NCBI GenBank assembly: GCA_014905825.1 | Contig: JACGCN010000002.1 | Span: 1,488,001-1,552,000, forward strand | Direction: 5' to 3' | Origin: Lyophyllum atratum | Taxonomy: Eukaryota > Basidiomycota > Agaricomycetes > Agaricales > Lyophyllaceae | Length of the DNA: 64,000 nucleotides | Shown: piece after piece, positions 19,808-33,429 of the stretch | Layout: every line of letters begins with the position of its first letter | Numbering within the stretch: position 1 is the stretch's first letter | Position numbers and translations under genes: made by a program | Notes under the pieces: generated by a model | Databases searched by the model: none | What the model saw: only the letters and a program-made list of their open reading frames with translations | What the model was told of the DNA's origin: nothing

Positions 19808-20600
19808 TCACCGTCGTAAGCTAAGTCCTTGCCACCAAACATACATGCTAATTACGCCCAAGCTAAATACTGCGGGCAACAGGTCAAGCTGTACTATGGT
19901 GTACACCCAAACCGTCGCCAAAGGAGGGCACTGGGTGCAAGCGATGAATTCCAACGGCAGGATTGTGTACGATCAGAACATACCTGACGCATGTTGACCA
20001 ACCACGAGCCGCGGTCCAGCAGATATAGCATCCTGCTTCCACTTAAGACGCCCAGGACAAAGAGGAACAGTTGCATCGGCCGATAGGATTTGTAACGCGA
20101 CGCTGCATGTTGTCACTATGATGTTCCTTCGTCGCGGAAAGGTTTAGCTCACTGTAAAATATAATGATAGAAAGGACTTGAACGACAATAAATGAGACGA
20201 GGATATTATCGATTTATGTAAGGAGGTTACACACTTGGTACGCCTGTAAGCATCCTGTCTACCAGAGCGTTCAGAGTTGGATGCTTTCCGTATTGGAAAT
20301 GAATTAAGCTAGAGGGATTCTTGTTACTGATAGAAGCCAAGACACAAGCAATACGCACATTTCCATGAGGAGCAACATGAAAGATATGGGTATAATTATG
20401 GTAACGGCGTTAAATATCTCCTCTGCCAGAGGCATAGACTCTTCCTCGTCACCGAATTGCGTAACACTGTCGACCTTGTTCAGAATACCGGACTCGTTGA
20501 TCAAGCGCCATTGTTCATCTTGCGGAATTTCAGTCGTCGTCCCGGTGGAGCCTTCGGGATATTCAGCCTTCGGGTTCTTAGTCTTGCGGTTGTGTGCCAT
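19808..20600 (-). CDS. DUF7719-like fungal membrane protein
   Basis: Several exons. The N-terminus is basic and soluble (MAHNRKTKNPKAEYPEG), followed by a conserved-looking IPQDEQWRLINESGILNKV. Hydrophobic segments follow: IFNAVTIIIPISFMLLLMEM, FIVVQVLSIIIFY, QLFLFVLGVLSGSRMLYLL and a last pair around WVYTIVQLDLLPAVFSLGVI. The protein ends at MYVWWQGLSLRR. The pattern of about four membrane helices after a short cytosolic lead matches, from memory, fungal proteins annotated DUF7719, whose role is unknown. Its ATG lies only 32 bases from the ATG of the divergent FAF1 gene. Confidence 0.75.
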
Positions 20601-20632
20601 TCGGACGCGACTCGGACGTCGAACGGAAGAGA

Positions 20633-21866
20633 ATGAAGTCACACCGGGTCACACTGGGTGACTTCATGATGGCAGAGAACCAAAACCTGCTCGACGTTCT
20701 GCAAGCCCACGGCCAGCAGTTCTTGGACTCATTTACCCTTCCTGACTCCAGTGTCGGACTGAAAAAACGGAAAAGGGTGGAAGATGCGCCTAGCTCCCGG
20801 AAGTCACCCAAAATTGATCTCGCTAGCAACTCAGAAGAAGAATGGGGGGGCATCCCCGAGGAGATCCAACCGTGGTTGAATAACGGAGGGACAGATTCAG
20901 AATCCGAAGACTCTGAAGGTATGTGCATATTACTTGACACGGAGCGGTTTACCTGAACGTGTGATCCAGGTTTTGAGCAGGAGGATGATGATTTCACTGC
21001 TTCAAGCTCGGCCATTAACTCGAAAGTGGTGGTATTCCGAGACACATCTGGCCATTCGAAACAAGCCGATGCGGCATCGAAGGCGCAAATGAAGGCGTTT
21101 ATGGTGAGCTCACATCACATTCGATATATCGTCACGACGATCTCATGAGCAGTACAAGTCTTCCAAAATCTCGAAGCTTCGTCAGGATATTCCAGGGGCT
21201 CCAGCAAACGAGCAGACCGAAGAAGAAAAGGAAGATGAGCGGTGTGTATAATCCCTTGTCCTCCAGCCTTCTGGTCTGATTTGTGATGTAGTACAAATGC
21301 TCAAAACGATGCCATCCTCCATCGTCTGGTGCATACTAAGCTACTGTCCGGATCTCTAAATCCAGACCTTGATATGACTCCCGCCCAACGTCGCAAAGCT
21401 TTAGCAGGGCGTGTGCTTGAGCTCTCAGGCGTGGCAAAGCTTGGTAAAGGAGAAAAGTCAGTACGGGAAAAAGAAAGAAATAAAGCTTCAAAACGCGTGA
21501 GGGAAGGATTGCTCGAAAAACAGAAGGAAAGGGCAAGACAAGAACTTGAAGAGGTTCGTTCAGAAAGTTTCTACGCTTGACGCAAGTTATCTGACCTATT
21601 GTCAATAGGCGAAGGATTTGGGCAACTACCATCCAACACTCAAGAAACTGTTCGATGCTTCAGATGCGCCTTCCAGCAAGAAAAGAGAACGAGGTCTAAA
21701 AATGGGAGTAGGAACCTTCCGTGGTGGATATCTGACGCTCAGCCGTGATGATGTTAGCATGGTAGAAGGTGTAGGGCAGGGTCGAGGTCGAGGTCGAGGT
21801 CGAGGTGGCTCACATGGTTCTAGGGGGACTGGTGGACGAAGTCGAGGAAGAGGGCGAGGAAGATAA
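20633..21866 (+). CDS. FAF1: FAF1/C1orf131-like small-subunit processome protein
   Basis: Five exons (20633-20918, 20970-21103, 21153-21241, 21292-21553, 21609-21866) give 342 residues. Homologues bind Krr1 and act in early 18S rRNA processing in the nucleolus. The N-terminus (LDVLQAHGQQFLDSF) and a KKRKR nuclear signal are followed by acidic Ser/Glu stretches. A charged helix follows (KSVREKERNKASKRVREGLL), then the family mark KKRERGLKMGVGTFRGGYL with LTLSRDD. The C-terminus is an RG-rich tail. The start at 20633 (MKSHRVTLGDFMM) is the first ATG; a GTG-led extension upstream overlaps the neighbour and is ignored. Confidence 0.82.
21778..21863 (+). repeat. RG-coding microrepeat at the FAF1 C-terminus
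   Basis: A six-base unit (ggtcga) repeated about four times, then related purine-rich copies, encodes RGRGRGRGG and SRGRGRGR. RG tails of this kind bind RNA and are common arginine-methylation sites. Confidence 0.6.
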
Positions 21867-22134
21867 CACATTTAACCAGTAAGAGACCTGAGGCAGTTTA
21901 TCTTTGACCTATCTGATAGACACTATACTAATTGTAATTTCTAATCTAGCACAATCTTGGTGTCTTTGGATTGACAGCCATGCCCAGCGCTAATGGCTGT
22001 ACTGTCCTGCATGGCGGACATTTGCGCCGAAAGAAGGTGATTTGCCCCCTGATGTTCTTCTGTATCATACTTGTCAATAATGACGGCGTGATAATGAAAG
22101 AAGGGCAAACCACATTGGGATTTGCTGTCCCCTA

Positions 22135-23531
22135 TCATCTATCAAGATAATATTTGCCGCATTGCTCGGAACCGACGCGTAACTTATAGCTGAGTATGCC
22201 TTTGACGATACACTCCTAGGCTATGAATGCTCAGAAATATACCTACTAGTGTAGATTTTCCACTAACCTTTCGGCCCCATAGGGTGAAGCATTATGTTGG
22301 CTTTCGTCATGTCCGGAATGCCCACGAGAGCGGTGCATACGTCGGTCCCTCGACCTGCCAGGAGGACTACATGTAAGTGCTCTCTTCACCCAGACTTACA
22401 CTAACATCATACCGTGAATGGGGCTGCAACTGCTCCTCCTGATCCTCATCAGACATTGAGCCAGGCGTAAGAGCATGCCCAAAGTCCCCCGTCCTAATAA
22501 GAGTAATTGTGAGTCAAAGAATCGCAGTTACACTTGGCTACTTAGGTTTACCGATATAGTTCGTTGCCAAACTCGTCTTGTATGACAGTCGGAGACACTC
22601 TACGCGGCTTATGGATCGTATCGCCAAACTCTCCCACTCTGCGCTTTCGTCTCAGTCCTTTCATGCTGGACGAAGGATTTACACACCTCCTTGACACGTT
22701 TCCCTCCTCATCCCGGAAAATGACGTTCAGTCCTCCAGGGACAATATAGTAGTACACCTCTGGTGCGTCATGGTCGAGATTCCAGACTTCATGTTCATAG
22801 ATAATAGGCTGCATTCAAGATAAGTTATTGAGACCTCCCCTTGAAAAACAGTGCCGGCTTTTACCTCAATAACCTCAGGTTCTCCTTCAGAATGTTGGTA
22901 ACTTCTCCCCTCGCTGGAGGATGTTTCGTCTCGCTGTCCGGCACGACAGACAGGACTGGTGTCAGCTACATACCTGAACTGACGGGCACGCGACAGACTA
23001 GATCTTTCCTGTCTGGCGAGAGCTCTTGCCCTACCATCAGACGAAAGCGTTTCGAGCTGTTCCCCGCTAGAACTCGAGGATGAAGCATCTCGCAGCTGCT
23101 CCGGCCGTCGTCTATCGGGTATGTATAAGGGATTCTTACGACCAGCGCCGAGCGATAAATCGGAGGAATTGGCCCATGAATCGTCCTGTTCTACGGACTC
23201 CCTGTAAACTGAGGGGATAGTGGTGCTCCACGACCTGGAGGACTCCACCGACTCTATGTACGATGCAGATGACTCTCTAATCTCAGGAATATTAGTGACC
23301 GTTTCGCTCTTCTTTACTGCTCCTGAGAATTGCTATGTTTATCGTTAATGGCGGCTGAATTCACACCACAGCAAGTTGACCGACCTTCCGGTGCCCGTGG
23401 ACATCTTCACCTCGAGCATCACGGACCTCTTGGTATTCGGGCTCCGTATCCCGTAGTGACTCCTGCCGCTGTTTCGTCGATGTTGCCCCGAGCTGGAAGA
23501 GAGGCCTAAATAGATCGTTAAGACGCGCCAT
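22135..23531 (-). CDS. low-complexity Ser/Arg-rich protein, function unknown
   Basis: I do not recognise this protein. The start at 23531 gives MARLNDLFRPLFQLGA; joining across introns keeps one frame through a long Ser/Arg/Glu-rich part (about 23300-22870). An exon with a more globular look follows (YEHEVWNLDHDAPEVYYYIV, then PGGLNVIFRDEEGN), then RRKRRVGEFGDTIHKPRRV. The tail is RSRDRRMHRSRGHSGHDE and ends at KYYLDR. The YYYIVPGGLNVIFRD part, with the preceding Pro-rich end, is the only piece that looks folded. The basic runs suggest a nuclear location. Exon borders, mainly the last two, are uncertain. Confidence 0.6.
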
Positions 23532-23812
23532 AGTTCATACTGTTGCATATCATGAAGAAGGGTCTTTATACACAGGGACATGAGGTAAACACGAGTCTTC
23601 GTGGCCCACATGTATGATGCAAGGCAACTAGAGTGCATGTAGACCCACACTTGCCCATGCATGTGTCGTTGTGCCTACGCCGATGAAACCGTCTCCTGGT
23701 TATTTCAGGGCATCATAGACGAATTACGGGGTGAATGTATCATAAACTGGCCATGTTTTCTAACGGTTCCACGAGTACACGTTCACCAGTGTAACAAATC
23801 GGGGAGACAACA

Positions 23813-25103
23813 TCACAGTCTCTGCGTCTGGTTTTCACTCCACTGCAACTGGCGGACGTGGGTCAAAGCCTGCGTGACTTTGCTGATGGCATCTGCAGTT
23901 AATCCAATTGACGAGAGATCTGTTGCAGCCTGTGAAGCGGAAAGAGTCCTTAGCCTTGCGGACAAGGCGTGTAGGCTCGCCTGAAGCGCTAAAGATGATT
24001 CCTCAAGGACTTGATCAGGGCGACAGCCTCCCGTCTGTGGAATATATCGGTCAGTGCTGGCGAAACCTGACGGAACGACACAAATACCAATGGCTTATCA
24101 GGGTGTGCGGATAAAGCGGATATCGACGCCTGTAGATATCATGAGAAGCCGCGACCTTAACAAATAGCACGCGACAACTCACCGTCGTAGGAATAGATGA
24201 AATGGGCTCTTGCGGAGGGATGATGTCCTAGAGGATAGTGATCCATCATTGTCACACGATTTGAGGTGTATCAAATACGTTTGCCACGTACATTGGGTGC
24301 TTCATATGGCGCCTGGCTCTTCTCAGGAGCTGTGGAGACACTCGGGGCGCTTGCGGTCTGGGGCGGCAGCGCATTCGAGATTGCGGGAACCAAACGCTCC
24401 CGTCCAGCCCAGTCAGCCTCAGTGACATAGGCCCCTCCACAAATTACACAGTCCTTTAGACACAAATAAGCAGCGGTAGCACTTGCATATGACAAACGGC
24501 ATGCCTTTCTAGGACTCTTTTCGCCTCCTGCCATTGGAGGACGAACCAAAGGGACTCCATAGCATCGCGTATTTGGACATTCGTCGCCCAACATTGCCCA
24601 GCCTTTGAGAAGGCGCTTCCCAATCTCAGCCGAAGCTATGTCTGATTGTTGGCGGCGACGCCTGGACTCCTCTGTTTCAGCAGGGGGGGCAAACACAGGC
24701 GAACTGAGAGCACTAGAGAGTTCGGTGGGTGGAGTAGAGGAACGCGAGACGTTAGATTCTGAAGTCACGCTCGATGCTGCTGAATCAGATGTGTTTACGG
24801 TTGGCATTGGACGAGGAGCTACGGACGCCTGCATTAGTTAACAATCGGAAAGATGGAGTTCGGACACGCACCACCAGGAGTATCATCGCAGTTGGCACAA
24901 AAGAGTACAACTGGTGTCCTCCCGCTAGGTGAGCGCATCAAAGGAACACTGCAACCCAGTGAGGTGCAGGACTGGTCGGTTAATACCTTGTGGCAGATTA
25001 AGATCCTAAGAGCAGAATACGGCGCTGACTTGGAACGCACCCATCCTTTCAACATATATTCGCCGAGCCTGCCAGAAACATCGGCAACAGATCCCATGGC
25101 CAT
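23813..25103 (-). CDS. ZNRD2/SSSCA1-like protein with two zinc-ribbon units
   Basis: Several exons. The first unit (VSGRLGEYMLKGW, then LTDQSCTSLGCSVPLMR and LFCANCD) is the zinc ribbon of the Sjogren syndrome/scleroderma autoantigen 1 family (Pfam Auto_anti-p27), with two CX2-4C pairs. A Ser/Pro linker follows. A second unit then repeats it: IGKRLLKGWAMLGDECPN, RCYGVPLVRPP and CVICGGAY. After that come a Pro/Ala linker and a C-terminal coiled region (SLALQASLHALSARLRTLSA). The human homologue has a single unit and is linked to centromere or tankyrase binding; the fungal role is unknown. The linker intron is read as donor GTGCGT after PG with acceptor before APRPMP. Confidence 0.82.
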
Positions 25104-25305
25104 GATGATGAGTACAAGTAGACCGTGGACTTGCCATTAGATTTTCGCCAATCTTGATCGTCAATTACGTAAGAAGGTAAGTAATTGTAGCAAATCACAT
25201 GATCAATAGAGTTAATCATTGCAGCCAACCTGGGCGACTGCCACGACATTGGACACCTCCGGACCAGTATACAACCCACTGGATCCCCCAGTCTAATCAC
25301 TCCCC

Positions 25306-28300
25306 ATGAGGTGGGGAAAGCTTTGGCCGGAATATATCCTTGTTGTGTCAGTGGTCGCGGTCAACGGTCCCAGATGGTTATGGCCCACGAATACGACGAA
25401 TGCGTCGACTCCGGTGAAGGGAGCTGGATGGACTGCACAACGGAAACTGGCCGCGCGGTGTGTACACAAACCTAGTTTTTGTTGCGCCTTGTAATGATAT
25501 TTGCAGTGAGAGAACTCGCGAGTTATGGTACCATGGATTCGACAATTACATGACTTACGGTGAGTGTTTAGATATACCGCCAGTTTTGTCATTGATGGAA
25601 CCCCTAGCTTTTCCCATGGATGAGGTGTGTTTCTATCTAATAAACTACTCAGCAGGCTCATGGCGTATACAGTTAACTCCACTTTCGTGCACCGGTCAAG
25701 GACCGGATTGGGGAAATCCGTACGTGAGCTGCTGCCCTAGCATCATCGGAACCTTTTCTGATTGGAATATCTTTCCAGGAAGAATATTGCTGCAAATGAC
25801 GTTGCAGGCAACTTCTCTTTGACACTTATAGACGTCCTTGACACGCTTGTTGTCCTTGACGATCGAGAGGGCTTCGAGCAGGCGGTCAAGAATGTCATTG
25901 GCTGGGTCTCATTCGACGTGAATACCAAACCACAAGTTTTTGAGACGACTATCCGTGTTCTCGGCGGGCTGCTATCTGGCCACATATTCGCCAATCAGAC
26001 AGGACAGCCATTCCATTTACCGTGGTATCGCGGAGAACTTCTGAGCATGGCCCACGACCTCGGTAAGAGGCTTCTTCCTGCGTTCGATACGCCTACGGGA
26101 CTGCCTTACGCCAGGGTAATGTATACTCAGTGATATCGTATTGTCTTGCCGCTAAGATGGTTTTTGAAGATAAATCTCCGCCATGGTGTGATGAAAGGAG
26201 AAACGCTAGAGACATGTCGGTTGTTCAAATCATCGATTGAATTGCACTGATTATGTTGGGCAGGCACAGCCGGAGCGGGCTCACTGATATTGGAGTTCGC
26301 GACTCTTAGTCGCCTTACAGGAGATGATCGTTTTGAGAAGGCTGCACACAAGGTCAATAGACTGTTGGTTACCCATGTCCTTGGAAGCTCAAACAGTCGA
26401 ATTTTCAGGCGTTCTTTGGGATCTGGAACCGTAAATCTGACATTGGCCTTGTTGGAAACACTATCAATACCCGGACAGGGGTTCGTAACGAGATATTCAT
26501 GATCTCAAGTCCTCTTTTTGATCCAACACTTTTCAAGGCTTGGACTTCCCCTGAAATCACTGGTATTGGGGCAGGTGTTGACTCCTTCTATGAATATGCA
26601 CTTAAGTGGTATATCTTGAGTGGTACGTGATGTGGTTGCCTATAGTCTCTTAATAACTCTAAGTCGCCTCAGGTGATGTTGAATATCTTGATGTCTGGGA
26701 AGAGGCCTATGCCGCCATCATGCGTTATTCGAGGGCTACGGATGGGTTTTGGGTGAGTATATATGTTGTCGGTGGCAGTGCATTTGATGAAGTCGTAACT
26801 GTAACAGTATCGGACAGTGAACATGAAGAGCGGCGATGTGGCTTATTTTACGGTCGATTCCTTATCTGCTTTTTGGCCAGGACTGCAGGTGCTAGCAGGG
26901 GACGTCCAAAGCGCAATCAGATTACATTTGATATGTCAGTCCTTGGATTTGGCGTCAATCTACAGTCGAACTAATCCTCGTAGATTACAATCTATGGCGG
27001 GAGCATTCAGGACTACCGGAAGTTTTTGACACAAATTACAAGAAAGCTACCTCACATCAATACCCTCTACGACCTGGTGAGCTTCGTTGACTGCACAAAA
27101 TTCAGCAAACTGATTATGCATGTCTTCTCTCAGAGTTCATAGAGTCGACATGGTATCTATATCGGGTGAGTTGATATTGTTTGTCCAGTATCGCCCATGG
27201 ATTAACGTATATACAGGCCACACGAGATTCTTTCTATCTCGATGTTGGGGAACGCGTTCTGTTTGATTTGATCACCCGAGCAAAAGTGGACTGCGGACTC
27301 GTTGGCATCCAAGATCTGAGGACCAATAGGCGCGATGATCGAATGGAATCTTTCGCACTTTCGGAAACACTCAAAGTTCGTGTTCCATACATAGATGTTG
27401 GACCGCGATTAGTCGCTCACCGAGGCCCATCCTCTATTACATCATAGTACCTCTACCTGCTCTTCGATGAAGAGAATGTTTTGCATAGCGATGACTCCAA
27501 CTATGTTTTCACCACTGAGGGTCACATCCTTTCCCTCGGCCAGGAACACCTCAAGCCAATGTCTGCTGCCCGTAGGAAAATACGCCATATTGACAACCAT
27601 CAATGCCCAATGTACCAGCCTTTCATCCATGTACATGATAATCACGGGGAACAAACTGGTCTGGTGCAGGGCGTGCAGTATCGCGGTGATGTCGAGTATG
27701 CACGATTGTTGGTTGGGCTGGTACCGACGCAAAGTGACATTAACACCTGGTCTCCTTATGGTTGGTGTGAAAAACCGCGTGTTGACCTCTTTGTGAGTGA
27801 ACCTGGCACTTTCCGGTTCTGGGCTTCGTTCATATTCCTCTTTACAGTCCTACGATGTATTATTGTCGTCGGATGGCAAAGCAGTGCCAGAAGATCTTAG
27901 TCCAAGTTTATTAAAACTGGGCGTCCTTTCGGATGGGTTCATTATCCAGAACGTTACCGGCATCCGAACCCACATTGTTCGACGGCTAGACGGGAAAGGC
28001 TACGATATCAGAAAATGTGCGGTCACTGCCCACTCTAAATTTGTTGTCAGAAAACCAACTGATATGTAATGGTTTAAGTGGGTCATTACACCGTCAGGAC
28101 GGGACATCTCGTCTACATAAACGACTCCTCACTGTTCTCCCATCTCGATGTTGCCCAAGACACCATCAAACGTCAAGACGTTCTGCTTCGGTTCTACGCA
28201 GATGACGTCGACCCCATGTTGCAGGTCCAGACTGGGACGCAAGTCAACACTTCAAACGATTTGCAATCACTCCTGGTCGGGTACACTGCACATTTCGGAG

Positions 28301-28797
28301 GAGACATCACTGTACCGCATTCGGATACGAGCGCCCTGCGATTTGCTCACCGGGATGGGATAGCAGTCCATAGGGACTTCAACAACGAACAAGGTTGCAA
28401 CCCATACAAGCACTCATATCCGAACAGCGTCCTCGTGGTCCGCCGGGGCGACTGCACATTCTTAGAAAAACTCATCAACGCACAGGCAGCATCTGCAGCT
28501 GGGGTGCTTGTCATCAGCGATGACAACCTCGTCATTAATCCAACTGCAAACTTCGATGAAGTGGAAGCGGCCGGAGACCTGAGTGATGTCGCGCTGGTCC
28601 TTATGCCGCAGAAAGGTGGCGAGGTGCTTATGGATATGATGGATCATGCAGAACAACGGCTGAATGGCCAAGTGAGGATGGTGTTGGAGGACGACTCAGA
28701 GGCTTCTAGTGCAGGGCATATACCACCGACAAAAGACCCGAACAGGATACTGTATATTAATGGCCACCCACTCCTAAATACAAGGTTGTTGGTATAG
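25306..28797 (+). CDS. GH47 EDEM-like alpha-mannosidase with PA domain
   Basis: A many-exon gene of about 900 residues. An N-terminal hydrophobic signal ([12 protein letters not shown]) points to the ER. The GH47 barrel follows: [137 protein letters not shown] and the calcium-site FTTEGH. A C-terminal protease-associated domain ([20 protein letters not shown], then [14 protein letters not shown]) places it with EDEM3/Mnl-type proteins. These trim mannose on misfolded glycoproteins for ER-associated degradation. Exon 3 is only 17 bases (25608-25624). An intron at about 26480-26540 removes a frame that would otherwise break the [15 protein letters not shown] strand. Confidence 0.9.
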
Positions 28798-28806
28798 ACA
28801 CTGGGT

Positions 28807-29517
28807 TTAGTCGTCTGCCTGGATGATAGAGTAAAGTGGTGCGTCTAGGTTGGCACCTCCCTTGAGGAACGTCAATTCGATGATAAAAAGGTATTCTAGT
28901 GTTGTTCCGCCCTGCTTTGCAATAAGCTCGCCTGCAGCTTTTGCAGATCCTCCTACACATGGAAGTCAGGAATCGGCGAGATGTAAAAGAAAACTAGTCT
29001 GCGTACCTGTGGCAATGAGGTCATCGACCACTACTACGGTTTGGCCTGGTTGGATAGCATCTGCTTGCATCTCAAAAATATCCTGTTCCTTTCTATGAGA
29101 CTGCGCACGGAGATGTTCAGCTGTCCCGCTAGGTGCTTACCGTGCCGTATTCCTTATCATATGAAGCAGACACGCATTGTCCGGGAAGTTTTCCTTGTTT
29201 CCGTACCGGGACGAAGGCAGCACCCAACCGAAGCGCGATCAAGGGACCCAGAAGGAATCCTCGAGCATCCAGGCCAACAATGACATCGATCTTCTTGGAT
29301 GAGGAGGTAGGGATAGTATGCGATGTTAGACGATGCAAAAAGTGGGTTATGAGGGTTTCGAAAGCGATTGGATTCCGAAGGAGTGGAAAAATATCCAAGA
29401 ACACAATGCCCTAGGTTTGGTTGATAAGAAAATTTGTACGCTCCTTCAAACGATACACACCTTCTTGGGAAAGTCAGGATGGGCCTTGAGATGGCTCTTG
29501 ATGTACTCGACGTCCAT
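28807..29517 (-). CDS. APT1: adenine phosphoribosyltransferase
   Basis: Four or so exons. APRT converts adenine and PRPP to AMP in purine salvage in the cytosol. It starts MDVEYIKSHLKAHPDFPKK. It continues FLDIFPLLRNPIAFETLI, then IDVIVGLDARGFLLGPLIAL, FVPVRKQGKLPGQ and EMQADAIQPGQTVVVVDDL. The PRPP-binding loop VVVVDDLIATGGSAKAAGEL is complete. It ends at IIQADD with the stop codon at 28807-28809, only nine bases from the stop of the convergent GH47 gene. The 3-prime untranslated regions of the two genes must overlap. Confidence 0.95.
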
Positions 29518-29719
29518 TGCGAGAGAGGGTTAAAAAAGAGGAAAGATCGACGAAAGATCGGGTTTGCCGTGCTTCCGATTGCAGATCTAAGTATAGCTAG
29601 ACGTTTATACTGACAGTGCTCATCAAACTCAAGTTCAGGATTCATGCTTGCATAACTCATAGATAACCCTTGCAGCATAGGACAACATATGGTAATACGA
29701 GGACGATCTACAGGGAAGA

Positions 29720-30701
29720 TCAAACTGACTCGAGAACTTCCGGCTCCTTGAAGTCCTTCGCCACCCGTGTCCCAGTCTCCTGTAAAAAAGAATTATTAGT
29801 TTACTAATGAGGATACATCAAGGAGAGGTCAACGTACGTCTGTAGACTCTCCGTGGAGTTCCAACAGTTTCGAAACATCGAACTTCGGTGCCTTCAGGAT
29901 TTTCGCCTTGCGAACATAGACGTTCTGCAAAGGGTAGATGCCTCTCGCCGCCTTCTCAATCTCCCGTCCGATGGCCTCAGGCACGAACTTTTGGACCAGC
30001 TCCTTCAAGTCACAGCTCGTCGCCTCCCGAGTCATGATCTCGAACATCTTCTTCCTGATCTCCCGGATCTGACTCGTCTGCGCGTAGGTGGTCTTCTTCA
30101 CCTGTGATGGGCGTCGTTTCGTGAAGCCGATAGCGAAGAGACGGAGGAGGTAGCCGTCGGTGGTTTTGACATCGACATGTGCTTCGATGAGTGTTTGCCA
30201 TTTGCGAACAAGAGAACGAAGCTTGTCGGAGGTGAAGTCCATGCCGTGGAAGTTGGTCAGGCAGTTCTTGCCCTGGACCTCGTCGATTCGTAGCTTGATC
30301 TTGCGGAAAGACTGCTCCTCATCCTTGTTGAGGTCCGCCAGCGACACTTCGACGATACGACCCTTCAGCGAGTCGTTTGCATTTTCTGTGGAGGGTTAAG
30401 CTAGTGTCAGGGTGTATCCAAGCATTGGACATACTGAGGCCCTGTGACCGGTTGGCGAGTGTCTTGCCAACGTTTCGGACCTCGAAGATTGAGGGTGCTT
30501 TGATGTCGTACCAATCTGGAGAAATAGATGAGCGAGTGTTTCGTCCAGATAGGGTGGATACGCACCCTTGCGAGAGAAAGGGTCGACGACCTTCTTCTTG
30601 ATACCCTTCTTGCCCTTAGATAGACGTTTATTCTGGCGAACAGCGGTCAAACGTGTTTTCTATAATGTGATTCCAATTGAGCAGACCTTGCCGACAGCCA
30701 T
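29720..30701 (-). CDS. RPS1: 40S ribosomal protein eS1 (S3a)
   Basis: Four exons including a first exon of five codons (MAVGK) at 30687-30701. It is a small-subunit ribosomal protein near the mRNA exit. Family marks are [89 protein letters not shown] and [10 protein letters not shown]. The C-terminal exon ends [12 protein letters not shown]. The very short first exon followed by an intron is common in fungal ribosomal protein genes. It is divergent from ATG10 with 204 bases between starts. Confidence 0.96.
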
Positions 30702-30905
30702 GTTCGTGGATTAGATGGGCTTGCGGTGGGGATGGAACCGCAGAGGAGGACGAGCCGGCACTTGGGACGGGCTTAGTTTTGAGGTGGGCGAGCGGACGGT
30801 TTGGCCGTGTTGTCGCACAATTTCCTCCTCAGTGGCTTCAAACCTTATTTTCACCAGCTGTAAAGCCGTTCCCACGCACTCGTCACGCTCACGTCACACA
30901 AGATA

Positions 30906-31654
30906 ATGTTGAGCCGCATCCAGTTTGAGGTCGCATGCAAGGCGTTCATCGTAGCGGAGCGCCCAGACTCCTCAGCTGCCGATGCTCTCAAAGGATGGAC
31001 ATGGAATGAACACCCTGTGCGCCAAAACCCTCTTTGCATGTGCGCTACGACGATCTCACACCAACTTCAAGTCCGTGCCCAAGTTGGGCTTCATGTCGCG
31101 AACGGTGCTTCACTTTCGCAGGTCGCAATCGACTAGCACCGACCCCTTGCCTACCGATATTGATCTAGAAGAACCTTTGACGGAAGAGGACGACGCAGCC
31201 ATGGCCTATTGTTCCGGAGAGTTTGGTGTCTCGCCAGTATATCGTCTACTCTGCGACCTTTCAAGTCCCCGCATTTTATTTCACCATTCATGATTCGAGT
31301 TTGTAACACCTCAATTGCTCATAAGACACGCCTGATACCAGTGTAGAGGGAACTCCTTTGGCACTTGCGGACCTCGTCCAGACGTCGTTGTTCCACCCTT
31401 TTGCCTTTGAACAGACCGAGATCACGTCCTTCGGGCTCAGTCGCCCCGCTTCTTCGTTTCCTCTCCTATCTCAGGGCGATCATCCCACGCTTGGAACACC
31501 ATGTTGGTACCTCCACCCGTGCGAAACCGCGAATGCTGTTGACGAGCTGATGTCGGAATTGGATTTGGCGGGATACGCGGAATGCGTGCGCTTAGCACGG
31601 TGGTTGGATGTGTGGTTTGTGGTACTCGGGACTGCTGTAAACGCGAGGTCGTAG
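30906..31654 (+). CDS. ATG10: autophagy E2-like enzyme ATG10, with a one-base frame break
   Basis: Atg10 attaches Atg12 to Atg5. The N-terminus (FIVAERPDSSAADALKGWTW, then NEHP) joins across an intron to SVPKLGFMSRTVLH. The catalytic site is in the last exon: PCWYLHPCETANAVDELMSE, with Cys in the HPC motif, followed by a Trp-rich helix. Between about 31190 and 31240 the frame must shift by one base to pass from the acidic linker (EEPLTEEDDAAM) to the conserved strand RQYIVYSATFQVPAFYF. I find no splice pair that does this. The coding region is therefore either interrupted or contains a one-base sequence error. The third exon starts after an intron with acceptor at about 31346. Confidence 0.82.
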
Positions 31655-31890
31655 CAGAGTATGCTGTTGAGACGTTGCCGAACAATCAAACATATGAAAG
31701 TAGCCGGAGCTTACCCACCCACGCGAGTGTTACGCTATAAAATGAGACTTCTCCGAGGACCCATTCCCCAGCTTACGCAGCTCCTTCACCAACATCGTTC
31801 AACTCTGACGAGAATCATATCCGTACCAGGGTATTATCGTACGATCAGGGTAGATTGCAATCAGATTGCGCATTCTCCGATCTTGTTTGT

Positions 31891-31899
31891 TATATAAAA
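31891..31899 (+). promoter_or_regulatory. TATA box at the ERG10 start
   Basis: tatataaaa is a full TATA consensus but lies only 14 bases before the first ATG (31905). Transcripts starting 25-40 bases downstream would miss that ATG and start translation at the second ATG (31977). Confidence 0.5.
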
Positions 31900-31904
31900 G
31901 CGCC

Positions 31905-33429
<1,525 letters not shown>

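Noticed and set aside
20594..20632. Upstream extension of FAF1 beginning at 20594
   Set aside because: It begins with GTG and overlaps the start of the divergent gene; the first ATG at 20633 gives a normal N-terminus.
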